Source: Stutzerimonas stutzeri SDM-LAC (GTDB lineage Bacteria; Pseudomonadota; Gammaproteobacteria; Pseudomonadales; Pseudomonadaceae). From it: DNA of 56,049 bases. Under the pieces are notes generated by a model that was not told where the DNA came from, did no database searches, and saw nothing but the letters and a program-made list of their open reading frames with translations. Within the stretch, counting starts at the first letter, position 1. Each line of letters begins with the position of its first letter. Positions 18,449 to 29,293 of the stretch are shown here, piece after piece. The stretch spans positions 1 to 56,049 of the forward strand of contig NZ_AGSX01000083.1 in NCBI RefSeq assembly GCF_000235745.1, in the 5' to 3' direction. A program made the position numbers and the translations under genes.

Positions 18449-19729
18449 TTACATCCCGAGCATCTCTGGCAGGGCCAACGAGATCCACGGCAGGTAGGTA
18501 ATCAGTACCAGGAATGCCAGCATCATCGCCAGCCATGGCATTACAGCGCGAATCACCTGAGTCACCGGCATGCCCGTTACCGCCGAGGCAACGAACAGGT
18601 TCAGGCCCACCGGCGGCGTGATCAGACCGATCTCCATGTTGACCACCATGATGATGCCCAGGTGGATCGGGTCGATGCCCAGCTGTGTCGCAATCGGGAA
18701 CAGGATCGGCGCCAGGATCAGGATGATCGCCGACGGCTCCATGAAGGCACCGGCCACCAGCAGCACGATGTTTACCACCAGCAGGAACATCCACGGTTGC
18801 AGTCCGGCTTCGAGCACCATGGCGGTGATCTGTTGCGGGATCTGCTCGGTGGTCAGTACATGCGCAAAGAGCATGGCGTTGGCGATGATGAACATCAGCA
18901 TGATGGTCAGCTTGCCCGACTCCAGCAGCACCTTGGGGCAGTCACGAATCGTGATGTCCTTGTAGACGAACAGCGCGATGAAGGCCGAGTACACGGCGGC
19001 TACTGCTGCCGCTTCGGTCGGGGTGAACATGCCGGAATAGATCCCGCCGAGGATGATCACCATCAGCAGCAGGCCCCAGATGGCCTTGCGGGCGGAAGAC
19101 AACCATTCGCGGAACGTCGCGCGCGGCAGCGCCGGCAGGTTCTTTTTCACGGCGATGATGTAGATGGCGATCATCAGCGCGAGACCCAGCAGCAGACCCG
19201 GCACGACACCCGCCATGAACAGCTTGCCCACCGAGGTCTCGGTGGCGGCGGCATAGACCACCATGACGATCGACGGCGGGATCAGGATGCCCAGCGTACC
19301 GGCGTTGCAGACGATGCCGGCGCCGAATGCCTGCGGGTAACCGGAGCGGACCATGCCGGCAATCGCGATGGAGCCAACCGCGGCTACCGTTGCCGGAGAG
19401 GAACCGGACAGCGCAGCAAACAGCATGCAGGCCAGTACGGCCGCGATGGCCAGGCCGCCGCGGATATGACCGACGCTGGCGTTGGCGAAATCGATGAGTC
19501 GCTTGGCGACGCCGCCGGTGGTCATGAATGCGCCAGCCAGCAGGAAGAATGGTATCGCCAGCAGCGTGTAGTGCTCGGACGTCTCGAACAGCTTGATCGC
19601 CAGCGAGGTGACCGAATCCGGGCTGAACAGCAGGATCGTCAACGAGCCGGCCAGACCGAGGGATACGGCCACCGGCACGCCGATGAACATCAGCGCGAAG
19701 AGCGCGACAAAGAGGAACAGAATGGTCAT
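18449..19729 (-). CDS. dctM: TRAP transporter large permease (C4-dicarboxylate)
   Basis: A 426-residue, highly hydrophobic DctM-family protein with about twelve membrane segments. It shows the family stretches ALSGSSPATVAAVGSIAIAGMVRSGY and GTLGILIPPSIVMVVYA in one half and related motifs (EPSAIILILAPILFPIATQLGIDPIHLG, LITPPVGLNLFVAS) in the other. It is the secondary-transport subunit that moves the substrate with sodium or protons at the inner membrane. It directly abuts dctQ (one after the other without a gap) and shares its transcript. Confidence 0.92.
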   Translation of the reverse strand: MTILFLFVALFALMFIGVPVAVSLGLAGSLTILLFSPDSVTSLAIKLFETSEHYTLLAIPFFLLAGAFMTTGGVAKRLIDFANASVGHIRGGLAIAAVLACMLFAALSGSSPATVAAVGSIAIAGMVRSGYPQAFGAGIVCNAGTLGILIPPSIVMVVYAAATETSVGKLFMAGVVPGLLLGLALMIAIYIIAVKKNLPALPRATFREWLSSARKAIWGLLLMVIILGGIYSGMFTPTEAAAVAAVYSAFIALFVYKDITIRDCPKVLLESGKLTIMLMFIIANAMLFAHVLTTEQIPQQITAMVLEAGLQPWMFLLVVNIVLLVAGAFMEPSAIILILAPILFPIATQLGIDPIHLGIIMVVNMEIGLITPPVGLNLFVASAVTGMPVTQVIRAVMPWLAMMLAFLVLITYLPWISLALPEMLGM

Positions 19730-20356
19730 TTACTTCGGCTCCTCTGCGCCCAGTTTCGCGGCTTCGGCGGCTTCGTCTGCCAAGCCCAGGCCACTTTGTT
19801 CGTTACGCAGGATGCGCACGAAGATTTCGGCGAAACGGATAAAGACCATAGCGAATCCGATCGGCACGATCATGCCGATGTGCCATTGCTTTACACCGAA
19901 ATGCCCGAGGTCTTCGGCACCGATATTTGCGGTGAACAGGGCCGAGATCCAGTTGAAGCTGGCGAATGCCAGCAGGCCCGCATAGCCGAGGCAGAACAGG
20001 CAGGCCACAAAGCCGATGTAGCGCTGGACGTGGCGTGGCGCCAGTTTCACCAGGGCGTCGATGCCAATATGGCCGGCGGTGCGTACGCCGTAGGCCAGGC
20101 CGGAGAAGATCAGCCAGGCGAACAGCGCCTTGGTCAGCGCCGTGCTCCATGTCATGGACTGCGCGAATCCAATTACGAAGTCGCCAATGCTGAAGAAGAA
20201 GTCCTCTGCTGCCGGATACGAATCCGCCAGGCTGTAGAACACGGTGTAAAGGTTGTTCAAGACCACGTAAACGAAGGTCACCAATGTCATGGCGGCCAGA
20301 AGGAAGGCGATAAACGCTTCTTCGAAGTGGTCCCAGACGCGCCAGAGGGCGTTCAT
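19730..20356 (-). CDS. dctQ: TRAP transporter small permease (C4-dicarboxylate)
   Basis: A 208-residue DctQ-family protein with four main membrane segments; the family Trp/Gly pattern is in TALTKALFAWLIFSGLAYGVRTAGHIGIDAL. The start at 20356 (MNALWRVW) is preferred because AGGAG lies nine bases upstream; the ATG three codons earlier is too close to that site. Longer frames upstream are unsupported. It forms the membrane complex with DctM. A large gap with a stem-loop separates it from dctP, which usually needs much higher expression. Confidence 0.88.
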   Translation of the reverse strand: MNALWRVWDHFEEAFIAFLLAAMTLVTFVYVVLNNLYTVFYSLADSYPAAEDFFFSIGDFVIGFAQSMTWSTALTKALFAWLIFSGLAYGVRTAGHIGIDALVKLAPRHVQRYIGFVACLFCLGYAGLLAFASFNWISALFTANIGAEDLGHFGVKQWHIGMIVPIGFAMVFIRFAEIFVRILRNEQSGLGLADEAAEAAKLGAEEPK

Positions 20357-20561
20357 GGATGACATCTCCTGATGGATTGCTGTGTTTCGGTGGGCGTACA
20401 GAACGTGCGCCATGGGCCGGTCGGGTAACCGGGTGACAGAGCAATGAAAAACTCTTGTTGTACAGGCAGCTGGCTCGGGATCACCGCGTCGTAGGTATTG
20501 CCTGGCTGGGTTGTCTTTTCACTGGTCTGTCGATGTGGCTGGTGTTGCTCTAGTCGGAACG

Positions 20562-20588
20562 CGGAGGGCAGCTTGTGGCTGCCCTCCG
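20562..20588 (-). promoter_or_regulatory. Intercistronic stem-loop after dctP
   Basis: CGGAGGGCAGC (20562-20572) and GCTGCCCTCCG (20578-20588) form a perfect 11-bp stem with a 5-base loop, seven bases after the dctP stop. No T run follows on the minus strand. It probably protects the dctP mRNA or partly stops transcription before dctQ. Confidence 0.65.
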
Positions 20589-20595
20589 GCAAGGC

Positions 20596-21974
<1,379 letters not shown>

Positions 21975-23366
21975 CTATTCGCCATCATCAGGCGGGGTTC
22001 CGCCAGCATCATTGAACGCCAGGCCGTGCTTGCGCAGCTTGTCGTGCAGCGTCTTGCGTGGCAGGCCCAGGGCTTCGGCAACGCTGCGCAGCGAGCTATG
22101 AGGCCGCGCCAGTTCGGCTGCGATCAAGGCACGCTCGAAGGCCTCCACCTGCTCACCCAGCCCATTGGCTGCGCCGGCACCGCTGTCGTCGGCGGCGCGG
22201 GCGGGATCATCGAGCCCCAGCTCGAGACCCAGCGCGAAGCGTTCGGCGGTGTTTTGTAATTCCCGCACATTGCCTGGCCAGGCATGCCGAAGCAGCTGTG
22301 CGCGCTGCTCGGCACGCAGTTCACGGATCGGCAGGGCGTGGCGGTTGGCGGCGGTCTCGGCAAAATGCTGGAACAGGAACAACAGGTCCTCGCTGCGCTC
22401 GCGCAACGGCGGAATGCGCAGCGGCGCGACATTCAGGCGGTAGTAGAGGTCGGCACGGAAGCGGCCCTGGTCAGCGGCCTGGCGCAAATCCTCCTTGGTC
22501 GCAGCGATCACGCGGATATCCAGGGGGATCGATTGGTTACCACCCAGGCGCTCGACGACCCGCTCCTGCAGCATGCGCAGCAGCTTGACCTGCACATCCA
22601 GGCTCATGCTCTCGATCTCGTCGAGGAACAGGGTGCCGCCGTTGGCGAATTCGAACTTGCCGATGCGACGCTTCTGCGCGCCGGTAAAGGCTCCGGCTTC
22701 GTGGCCGAACAGCTCGCTTTCGACCACCGATTCGGCCAGCGCTCCGGCATTGATCGCAACGAACGGGCCGCTGCGGCGGCTGGAAAGGTCGTGCAGCGCA
22801 CGGGCCACGACTTCTTTGCCAGCCCCGGTTTCGCCAAGAATCAACACATCGGCCTGGGTTCCGGCGAGCGCGCCGATCTGCTCACGAAGGCGCTGCATGG
22901 CGGCAGATTGGCCGAGCAGGCGGGTCGACAGCTGTTGGCGGTCGGCCAGGGCCAGCCGCAGGCTGCGGTTGTCCAGCACCAGTTGGCGCAGGGCAAGGGC
23001 GCGGCGCACGCTATCGAGCAGCGCCTCGCTGGGAAAGGGCTTTTCGAGAAAGTCATAGGCGCCGGCCCGCATGGCTTGAACCGCCAGCTGGATATCGCCA
23101 TGGCCGGTAATCAGCAGAACCGGCAGCTCGCGGTCGATCGCCTGCAGTTGTTGTTGCAGCTCCAGGCCGTCGATGCCAGGCATGCGGATGTCGCTGACCA
23201 CCACGCCGCCCCAGTCCGGGGGCAACATGCCCGGCAAGCCGCGCGCATCACTCAGGCTGAGCACCTTGAGCCCGGCGAGGTCGAGGGTCTGGCTCAGCGC
23301 CTTACGCAGATGCGGATCGTCATCGACCAGGATGACCTGAGTCTGCGGGTCGATCGGGTGGGTCAT
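21975..23366 (-). CDS. dctD: Sigma-54-dependent C4-dicarboxylate response regulator
   Basis: A 463-residue NtrC-type regulator. The receiver domain (residues about 9-125) has the acidic pair DDD and the phosphorylation site D59 in VVVSDIRMPG, with the conserved Lys in FLEKPF. The AAA+ domain carries Walker A GETGAGKE and the GAFTGA loop (GHEAGAFTGAQ) that contacts sigma-54. The C-terminus is a Fis-type helix-turn-helix (SLRSVAEALGLPRKTLHDKLRKHGL). It is phosphorylated by DctB and activates dctPQM. The gene follows dctB with only one base between stop and start. Confidence 0.92.
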   Translation of the reverse strand: MTHPIDPQTQVILVDDDPHLRKALSQTLDLAGLKVLSLSDARGLPGMLPPDWGGVVVSDIRMPGIDGLELQQQLQAIDRELPVLLITGHGDIQLAVQAMRAGAYDFLEKPFPSEALLDSVRRALALRQLVLDNRSLRLALADRQQLSTRLLGQSAAMQRLREQIGALAGTQADVLILGETGAGKEVVARALHDLSSRRSGPFVAINAGALAESVVESELFGHEAGAFTGAQKRRIGKFEFANGGTLFLDEIESMSLDVQVKLLRMLQERVVERLGGNQSIPLDIRVIAATKEDLRQAADQGRFRADLYYRLNVAPLRIPPLRERSEDLLFLFQHFAETAANRHALPIRELRAEQRAQLLRHAWPGNVRELQNTAERFALGLELGLDDPARAADDSGAGAANGLGEQVEAFERALIAAELARPHSSLRSVAEALGLPRKTLHDKLRKHGLAFNDAGGTPPDDGE

Positions 23367-23367
23367 G

Positions 23368-25167
23368 CTAGTCCTCGCTCGGAAAGGCGACGCCGGGGTC
23401 GGCGCAGTGCAAATAGAGACTGATCTGTGCGCCGCCTTCGGGATGGTTGGCCAAGATCAGTTCACCGTCCAGGGCGCGGGCCAGGGTATCGCAGATAGCC
23501 AATCCCAAGCCCAACCCCTGAGCGCTGGTCTTGGTGGTGAAGAAGGGCTCGCGGGCACGTTGCATCGCCTCGTCGGAAAAACCCGGGCCGTTATCGCGCA
23601 AGGTCAGCAGCACACCCTCGTCCTGGCGCTCCGCGCGCAGCCAGATGCGCCGCACCGGCGGGCGCTCCACCAGGGCGTCCAGCGCGTTGCTCAAGAGGTT
23701 GGAGATGATCTGCCGCAGCCGCGTCTCGCCGGCCTGCACCCAGAGCGTGGCGTCGGGCAGGTCGCGAATCAGTTCGACGCCCATGGCCTGGCGTCGCTTG
23801 GCCAGCAATGCCAGCGCGTCATCCAGTGCCGGCTGCAGCGCGACGCGCTCGGGTGCATGGCGGTCGCGCCGGGCAAATGCGCGCAGATGAGCAATGATCG
23901 AGGCCATGCGTGCGGTCAGCTCGCTGATCAGCTTGAGGTTGTCGCGCGCCTCGTCGTTGCGCTGCTGGTCGAGCAGGACGCCAGCATTGTCGGCATAGCT
24001 GCGGATCGCCCCGAGCGGCTGATTGAGTTCATGGCTGATGCTGGCGGACATGGTGCCGAGCGCCGACAGCTTGCCGGCCTGCAACAGCTCATCCTGTGCA
24101 CGAACCAGCTCTTGCTGGGCTTGCTCGCGCTCCAGGACCTCGTCCTTGAGCCGGCTGTTCAGGGCTTCGAGGTCCTGTGTCCGCTCCTGCACACGGCGTT
24201 CGAGCTGTTGGCGCGCCTTGGCATCCAGCGCAATACGCTCGAGGTAATGGCGGCGCCGTTGCATCAGCAAGCCAAGCAACAGCAGGAGCGCGGCGAGGGT
24301 GGCGGCGCCAATCGCGACGACCGTCTGCACGGGTCGCTCGACCAGGCTGATCGGCGCCAGGATGCGCACCGTCCAGCCGGTTTCCTTGAGTTCACGGCTC
24401 TGGATCAGCCAGGTATCGATATCGAGTGTCAGATCCCGCGGTTCGAGCGTGGGGTAGGGGCGGTCGGAGGCAATCTGCTCACGCTCCTCGGCATCCAGCG
24501 CGCGGCTGGCGCGGAACCGCCATTCCGGCTTGGAGGTAAGAATCACCACGCCAAAACCGTCGGTCACCATCAGTTGCTCGGGCGTGCTGCCCCATAGTGT
24601 CTCGGTATGGTCCAGGTCCACCTTGACCACCAGTACCCCAAGGGTTTCGTCGCCATCGCGTACCGCAGCGCCGAAATAGTAGCCGCGCTTGCCAGACGTG
24701 GTGCCGAGGCCGAAGAAGCGACCCAGCTCGCCGGCCATCGCCTCTCGGAAATAGGGTCTGAAGGCAAAATTGCGGCTGACGAAGCTGTCTTCCTCGCTCC
24801 AGTTCGACGCGGCCAGCGTATTGCCGTCAGGCGCCATCAGATAGATCACATCGGCGCCGGTTTCCTTGCGCAGTTGGTCCAGCAGGCGGTTGGCCTGGTC
24901 CTTGGCGGCTGGGTTGTCAGGCTGGCGCAGCGCCGTGCGCAGGGTCGGCAGATCGCCGAGGATGCGCGGCAGCACTTCATAACGGCGCAATGAGCCAAGC
25001 AGGTTGGCGACATAGAGGTCGAGGGTCTGGCGGTTCTGCTCGATCAGCTCATTGCTGTAATAACGCTCCGCCAGTTGTTGCAGCGGCCACAGCAGCGGCG
25101 CCAGCAACAGCGCAACCAGCGCAAGGTTGCGCCAGCGAGGACGGCGGGGGGAATCGGGTGAGCTCAT
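23368..25167 (-). CDS. dctB: C4-dicarboxylate sensor histidine kinase
   Basis: A 599-residue kinase. Two membrane segments (about residues 13-32 and 285-305) flank a periplasmic double-Cache-type sensor that would bind succinate or malate. After a coiled-coil linker (ARQQLERRVQERTQDLEALNSRLKDEVL) comes the phospho-acceptor H379 in SISHELNQPLGAI and an ATPase domain (NALDAL, DNGPGFSDEA, GLGLGLAICDTLARALDG). It signals to DctD. It is transcribed from its own unidentified promoter in the 104-base gap after rmlD. Confidence 0.92.
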   Translation of the reverse strand: MSSPDSPRRPRWRNLALVALLLAPLLWPLQQLAERYYSNELIEQNRQTLDLYVANLLGSLRRYEVLPRILGDLPTLRTALRQPDNPAAKDQANRLLDQLRKETGADVIYLMAPDGNTLAASNWSEEDSFVSRNFAFRPYFREAMAGELGRFFGLGTTSGKRGYYFGAAVRDGDETLGVLVVKVDLDHTETLWGSTPEQLMVTDGFGVVILTSKPEWRFRASRALDAEEREQIASDRPYPTLEPRDLTLDIDTWLIQSRELKETGWTVRILAPISLVERPVQTVVAIGAATLAALLLLLGLLMQRRRHYLERIALDAKARQQLERRVQERTQDLEALNSRLKDEVLEREQAQQELVRAQDELLQAGKLSALGTMSASISHELNQPLGAIRSYADNAGVLLDQQRNDEARDNLKLISELTARMASIIAHLRAFARRDRHAPERVALQPALDDALALLAKRRQAMGVELIRDLPDATLWVQAGETRLRQIISNLLSNALDALVERPPVRRIWLRAERQDEGVLLTLRDNGPGFSDEAMQRAREPFFTTKTSAQGLGLGLAICDTLARALDGELILANHPEGGAQISLYLHCADPGVAFPSED

Positions 25168-25271
25168 GCAGATGCGCCTGTGGTTCGGGCGCCATTATGC
25201 ACGCACGGCCATCGTCGGTGCTTACTGCCGGGTGAACGGGACAGCCGGCGCGTTCAGCACTGTCGGTGCGA

Positions 25272-26183
25272 TTAGACGCTTTGTGCAGCAGCTGCGGCGA
25301 GATCAGCCTGAACATGGGACACACTGCCAAGGCACTGGTGCAGGGCGGTTTCCCAATCGGGCAGCGTAATCTGCCAGTCATGCTGCAAACGCGCGCAGCT
25401 GAGGCGGGAATTGAGCGGGCGCTGAGCTGCGGTGGGGTAGTCGATAGACAGGATCGGCTCGACCCGCGCGCGCAGCAGGCCCTGGTTATGCAGGTGACGG
25501 GCGATATGGCAGGCGAAGCCGTACCAGGACGTCTCGCCGCTGGCGGTCAGGTGATAGAGCCCACCAGGCCCACCGGTACCCGCGCGTCGTTTACGCACTA
25601 TCTCGGCAGTGACTCCGGCGATAGTGCCAGCCCAGGTGGGCGCCCCGATCTCGTCATCGACCACCGACAGCGCGTCGCGCTCCTGTAACAAGCGCTGCAT
25701 GGTCAGCAGAAAGTTGCGCCCATGCAGCGAGTAGACCCAACTGGTGCGCAGGATCAGGTGATCGCCGCCTACAGCCTGAATCGCCTGCTCACCGGCCAGC
25801 TTGCTCGCCCCGTATACGCTCAACGGAGCCGGCAAGTCCTCCTCCGTGTAGGGTTCGGTCTTGCTGCCGTCGAACACGTAATCGGTGGAGTAGTGGATCA
25901 GCGGTACACCCAGGGCTGCCGCTTCCTCTGCCAGCACACCAGGGCCGATAGCGTTCACCGCGAAGGCTCGCTCGCGGTCGCCTTGCGCCGAGTCGACGGC
26001 TGTATAGGCGGCTGCGTTGACGATCAGATCCGGGCGTAGCAGACGAACCTGGCGACGGATCTGTGTCGGTTCGGCCAGGTCCAGCAGCTTATGGCCGAGC
26101 GCAAGCACCTTGCCTTCACCGGCAAGCGCCAATTGCAGCTCACGGGACAACTGTCCCGTGCTGCCGGTGATAAGGATCTTCAT
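25272..26183 (-). CDS. rmlD: dTDP-4-dehydrorhamnose reductase
   Basis: A 303-residue short-chain dehydrogenase fold. It has the NAD(P)H motif ITGSTGQLSREL at the start, the family stretch HYSTDYVFDGSK, and the catalytic Tyr124/Lys128 in YGASK. It performs the final reduction to dTDP-L-rhamnose in the cytoplasm, the sugar donor for lipopolysaccharide and rhamnolipid-type products. It is the last gene of the rmlB-A-C-D set and overlaps rmlC by four bases. P. aeruginosa has the order B-D-A-C, so the order differs here. Confidence 0.93.
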   Translation of the reverse strand: MKILITGSTGQLSRELQLALAGEGKVLALGHKLLDLAEPTQIRRQVRLLRPDLIVNAAAYTAVDSAQGDRERAFAVNAIGPGVLAEEAAALGVPLIHYSTDYVFDGSKTEPYTEEDLPAPLSVYGASKLAGEQAIQAVGGDHLILRTSWVYSLHGRNFLLTMQRLLQERDALSVVDDEIGAPTWAGTIAGVTAEIVRKRRAGTGGPGGLYHLTASGETSWYGFACHIARHLHNQGLLRARVEPILSIDYPTAAQRPLNSRLSCARLQHDWQITLPDWETALHQCLGSVSHVQADLAAAAAQSV

Positions 26184-26725
26184 GGAAACAGTTCTGCCTC
26201 GCTGAGCACCTTGCCGTCGATGTCTTTCTGCGACAGCTGAGGCGGCTCGGTAAATGGCCAGTCGATGCCGATCTGCGGGTCGTTCCAGAGCAAAGAGCGT
26301 TCGTGGGCGGGGGCGTAGTAGTCGGTAGTTTTGTAGAGAAATTCAGCGCTTTCGCTGAGTACCACGAAGCCATGCGCGAACCCTTCCGGAATCCACAGTT
26401 GGCGCTGGTTTTGTGCGCTCAGGTTCACCCCGACCCAGCGACCGAAGCTGGGCGAGCTGCGGCGCAGATCCACCGCTACGTCGAACACCTCGCCGGCGAC
26501 GACCCGCACCAGCTTCCCCTGCGGCTGCTGGATCTGATAGTGCAGCCCGCGCAGCACGCCGCGCTGGGACTTGGAGTGGTTGTCCTGAACGAAGCTGCGC
26601 GTGACGCCTGTCGCCGCCTCGAAAGCCGCCGCGTTGAAGCTTTCGTAGAAAAAGCCGCGCTCGTCACCGAACACCTTCGGCTCGATGATCAACACATCGG
26701 GAATGTCGGTTTCGATGACTTTCAT
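26180..26725 (-). CDS. rmlC: dTDP-4-dehydrorhamnose 3,5-epimerase
   Basis: A 181-residue cupin-type epimerase. The N-terminal [19 protein letters not shown] and the active-site His62 in [10 protein letters not shown] are diagnostic; later [11 protein letters not shown] and [21 protein letters not shown] follow the family. It converts dTDP-4-keto-6-deoxyglucose to the rhamno configuration. It overlaps rmlA upstream and rmlD downstream by four bases each. Confidence 0.94.
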   Translation of the reverse strand: MKVIETDIPDVLIIEPKVFGDERGFFYESFNAAAFEAATGVTRSFVQDNHSKSQRGVLRGLHYQIQQPQGKLVRVVAGEVFDVAVDLRRSSPSFGRWVGVNLSAQNQRQLWIPEGFAHGFVVLSESAEFLYKTTDYYAPAHERSLLWNDPQIGIDWPFTEPPQLSQKDIDGKVLSEAELFP

Positions 26726-27594
26726 GCGTCTTCACCCGCCAGCTTGAACAGGTACTGTCCGTAGCCGGTCTTGCCCAGGGCGTCGGCGCGGCGTAGCAGC
26801 TGCTCGCGATCGATCCATTTGTGTTGGTAGGCGATCTCTTCCAGGCAAGCGACCTTGAGTCCTTGGCGATGCTCGATGGTCTGCACGTACTGCGAGGCTT
26901 CCAGCAGGCTGTCGTGGGTTCCGGTGTCGAGCCAGGCGAAGCCGCGGCCGAAGCGCTCGACATTCAGATCGCCGCGCTTGAGGTAGGCGTTGTTCACGTC
27001 AGTGATTTCCAGCTCGCCGCGCGGCGACGGCTTGATCGACTTGGCGATCTCGACCACATCGTTGTCGTAGAAGTACAGACCGGTCACGGCGTAGCTGGAT
27101 TTCGGCTTGGCTGGCTTCTCCTCGATGGACAGCGCCTTGCCGTTTTCGTCGAAGTCGATCACGCCGAAGCGCTCCGGGTCCTTGACCCAGTAACCGAAGA
27201 CCGTTGCGCCCTTCTCCTGATGAGAGGCGCGCTGCAGCTTCTCGGTGAAGTGCTGGCCGTGGAAGATGTTGTCGCCCAGGATCAGGCACACCGAGTCGGT
27301 GCCGATGAACTCTTCACCGATCAGAAAGGCCTGCGCCAGACCGTCCGGCGAGGGCTGCTCGGCGTAGCTGATGCTGATGCCGAACTGGCTGCCATCGCCC
27401 AGCAGGTTGCGGTACTGCGGCAGGTCCTGCGGTGTGGAAATCAGCAGGATGTCGCGAATCCCGGCGAGCATCAGCACCGAGATGGGGTAGTAGGCCATCG
27501 GCTTGTCATAGATTGGCAGCAGCTGCTTGGATACGCCCAGGGTGATGGGGTGCAGGCGGGTGCCGGAGCCTCCGGCGAGGATGATTCCTTTCAT
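26722..27594 (-). CDS. rmlA: Glucose-1-phosphate thymidylyltransferase
   Basis: A 290-residue nucleotidyltransferase. The signature [26 protein letters not shown] is at the N-terminus, with [10 protein letters not shown] and [32 protein letters not shown] later. It makes dTDP-glucose from glucose-1-phosphate and dTTP, the entry step of the rhamnose pathway, and is normally inhibited by dTDP-rhamnose. The start at 27594 overlaps the rmlB stop (ATGA); the longer upstream frame is out of context. Confidence 0.94.
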   Translation of the reverse strand: MKGIILAGGSGTRLHPITLGVSKQLLPIYDKPMAYYPISVLMLAGIRDILLISTPQDLPQYRNLLGDGSQFGISISYAEQPSPDGLAQAFLIGEEFIGTDSVCLILGDNIFHGQHFTEKLQRASHQEKGATVFGYWVKDPERFGVIDFDENGKALSIEEKPAKPKSSYAVTGLYFYDNDVVEIAKSIKPSPRGELEITDVNNAYLKRGDLNVERFGRGFAWLDTGTHDSLLEASQYVQTIEHRQGLKVACLEEIAYQHKWIDREQLLRRADALGKTGYGQYLFKLAGEDA

Positions 27595-28661
27595 GCGTTC
27601 TCCAGCGCGCCAAGGCGCTCGCGTTGATAGCTGCCGTCCTGGACGCGACGGCACCATTCGAGGTTGTTGAGGTACCACTGCACGGTCTTGCGCAGGCCGG
27701 TCTCGAAGGTTTCCTGCGGGACCCAGCCGAGTTCACGCTCGATCTTGCTGGCGTCGATGGCGTAGCGCAGGTCGTGGCCCGGGCGGTCCTTGACGAACGT
27801 GATCAGATCCTCGAAACGCTCGAGGCCCTCGGGCTTGTGCGGCGCCAGCTCTTCGAGCAGGGCGCAGATACCGCGTACCACGTCGATGTTCTTCTGCTCG
27901 TTGTGGCCGCCGATGTTGTAGGTCTCGCCGACCTCTCCCTTACTGACCACCTGGAACAGCGCGCGCGCATGGTCCTCGACGAACAGCCAGTCACGCACCT
28001 GGGTGCCGTTGCCGTAGACCGGCAGCGGCTTGCCATCCAGCGCATTGAGGATGACCAGCGGGATCAGCTTCTCGGGGAAGTGATACGGGCCGTAGTTGTT
28101 CGAGCAGTTGGTGATCAGCACCGGCAAGCCGTAGGTGCGCTGCCAGGCGCGAACCAGATGATCGGACGAGGCCTTGCTGGCCGAATACGGTGAGCTCGGC
28201 GCGTAGGGTGTGGTTTCGGTGAACAGATCGTCGACGCCGTGCAGATCGCCATACACCTCGTCGGTTGAGATGTGGTGGAAGCGGAACGCCTCGCGGCGCT
28301 CGACGGGCAGGGTCTGCCAGTAGGCACGAGTCGCTTCGAGCAGTTGATAAGTGCCGACGATATTGGTCTGGATGAACTCGGCCGGGCCATCGATAGAGCG
28401 ATCGACGTGCGACTCGGCGGCCAGGTGCATGATGGCGTCCGGCTGGAACTCCAGCAGCGCCTCGCTTACCCGGTCGCGGTCGGCGATGTCGGCTTGGAGA
28501 AACTGATAGCGGTCACTGCCGTGGACTTCGGCCAGCGACTCGAGATTGCCAGCGTAGGTCAGCTTGTCCAGGTTGAGCACGCTGTGCTCGGTGTCTTGGA
28601 TCAGATGGCGGATCAGAGCAGAGCCGATGAATCCGGCTCCGCCGGTAACGAGAATGCGCAT
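27591..28661 (-). CDS. rmlB: dTDP-glucose 4,6-dehydratase
   Basis: A 356-residue extended short-chain dehydrogenase. NAD-binding GGAGFIG occurs at residues 7-13, the active-site pair D134/E135 in [10 protein letters not shown], and Tyr159/Lys163 in YSASK. It oxidises, dehydrates and reduces dTDP-glucose to the 4-keto-6-deoxy sugar. It is the first gene of the rml operon; the start at 28661 begins MRILVTGG, as is usual in the family, while the open frame upstream looks non-coding. Confidence 0.94.
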   Translation of the reverse strand: MRILVTGGAGFIGSALIRHLIQDTEHSVLNLDKLTYAGNLESLAEVHGSDRYQFLQADIADRDRVSEALLEFQPDAIMHLAAESHVDRSIDGPAEFIQTNIVGTYQLLEATRAYWQTLPVERREAFRFHHISTDEVYGDLHGVDDLFTETTPYAPSSPYSASKASSDHLVRAWQRTYGLPVLITNCSNNYGPYHFPEKLIPLVILNALDGKPLPVYGNGTQVRDWLFVEDHARALFQVVSKGEVGETYNIGGHNEQKNIDVVRGICALLEELAPHKPEGLERFEDLITFVKDRPGHDLRYAIDASKIERELGWVPQETFETGLRKTVQWYLNNLEWCRRVQDGSYQRERLGALENA

Positions 28662-28993
28662 GATTGAGAGGCTTCCTTGGCGCGCTACAGAGCTACAGGC
28701 TCTTGGCATGTCGGCAGGATAGACCTGCCGGAAATACAAAAATTCCCGCTCACGACGGTGAGTCACGAGTGGCTGTGAATGTGCCGACCGGCGTTGTCCC
28801 GGCAAACCGCTAGCCAGAGCCCTGTTGCCCAGGCCGGGGCAGATCGTTCGTTTTCTTGCCGGGTTGCCGTGCGTGCCACACGCTCGTCAGCGATCAGCCA
28901 GAGGTCGCGATTATTCGACCAAAAACGGCGATGCAAAATGGCGGCAAAAATGCAGTAACATCACGGCGATATCAACCCCTGGGTGGCAATGGA
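28662..28993. other. Intergenic region between rmlB and the 99-residue gene
   Basis: A 332-base divergent gap. It holds a 7-bp hairpin, CGGCAGG (28712-28718) with CCTGCCG (28724-28730), in the likely rmlB leader. An A-rich stretch (28919-28960) lies near the plus-strand gene and may contain its promoter; I cannot assign -35/-10 boxes with confidence. Confidence 0.45.
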
Positions 28994-29293
28994 ATGCACA
29001 CTTGTAATGATCAACTGGCCGAGCTGCTGAGCTTGACCGTACGTAGCCTGTCGCAGCTGAGCGACGCCCTGACAACCCATTCGTTCGAAATGATGGCCTG
29101 CGAGGACCCCGGCGTACGCATCGCCAGTCGTCGCATGGTGTCGCGGGTGGCGCAAATCCAATCAAGCTTCGACCGCCAGCTGCAGCTGGTCAGTGCCCTG
29201 ACCGGGGTAGAACACGCCGCGGGTGGCTCAGTGTTCGAGGTCGAATTGCGGTCGTCGCCGGACGGCGACCCTCCCACCGGTGGCGATCACTAA
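28994..29293 (+). CDS. Hypothetical protein, 99 residues
   Basis: A small soluble protein with no signal peptide. The central part (LLSLTVRSLSQLSDALTTHSFEMMACEDPGVRIASRRMVSRVAQIQSSFDRQLQLVSAL) looks entirely helical, suggesting a two-helix or coiled-coil fold; the last 15 residues are polar and disordered. I do not recognise the family. An upstream A-rich region and the unbroken frame favour a real gene. Its TAA (29291-29293) overlaps the stop of the convergent ABC permease by three of four bases (CTAA). Its role is unknown. Confidence 0.6.
   Translation: MHTCNDQLAELLSLTVRSLSQLSDALTTHSFEMMACEDPGVRIASRRMVSRVAQIQSSFDRQLQLVSALTGVEHAAGGSVFEVELRSSPDGDPPTGGDH

Noticed and set aside
18662-20362. 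Open frame of 566 codons opposite dctM/dctQ
   Set aside because: It is highly charged, low in complexity and antisense to two well-recognised TRAP genes.
28825-29007. 60-codon frame on the plus strand before the 99-residue gene
   Set aside because: It overlaps the promoter region and the real start, and has no ribosome site.
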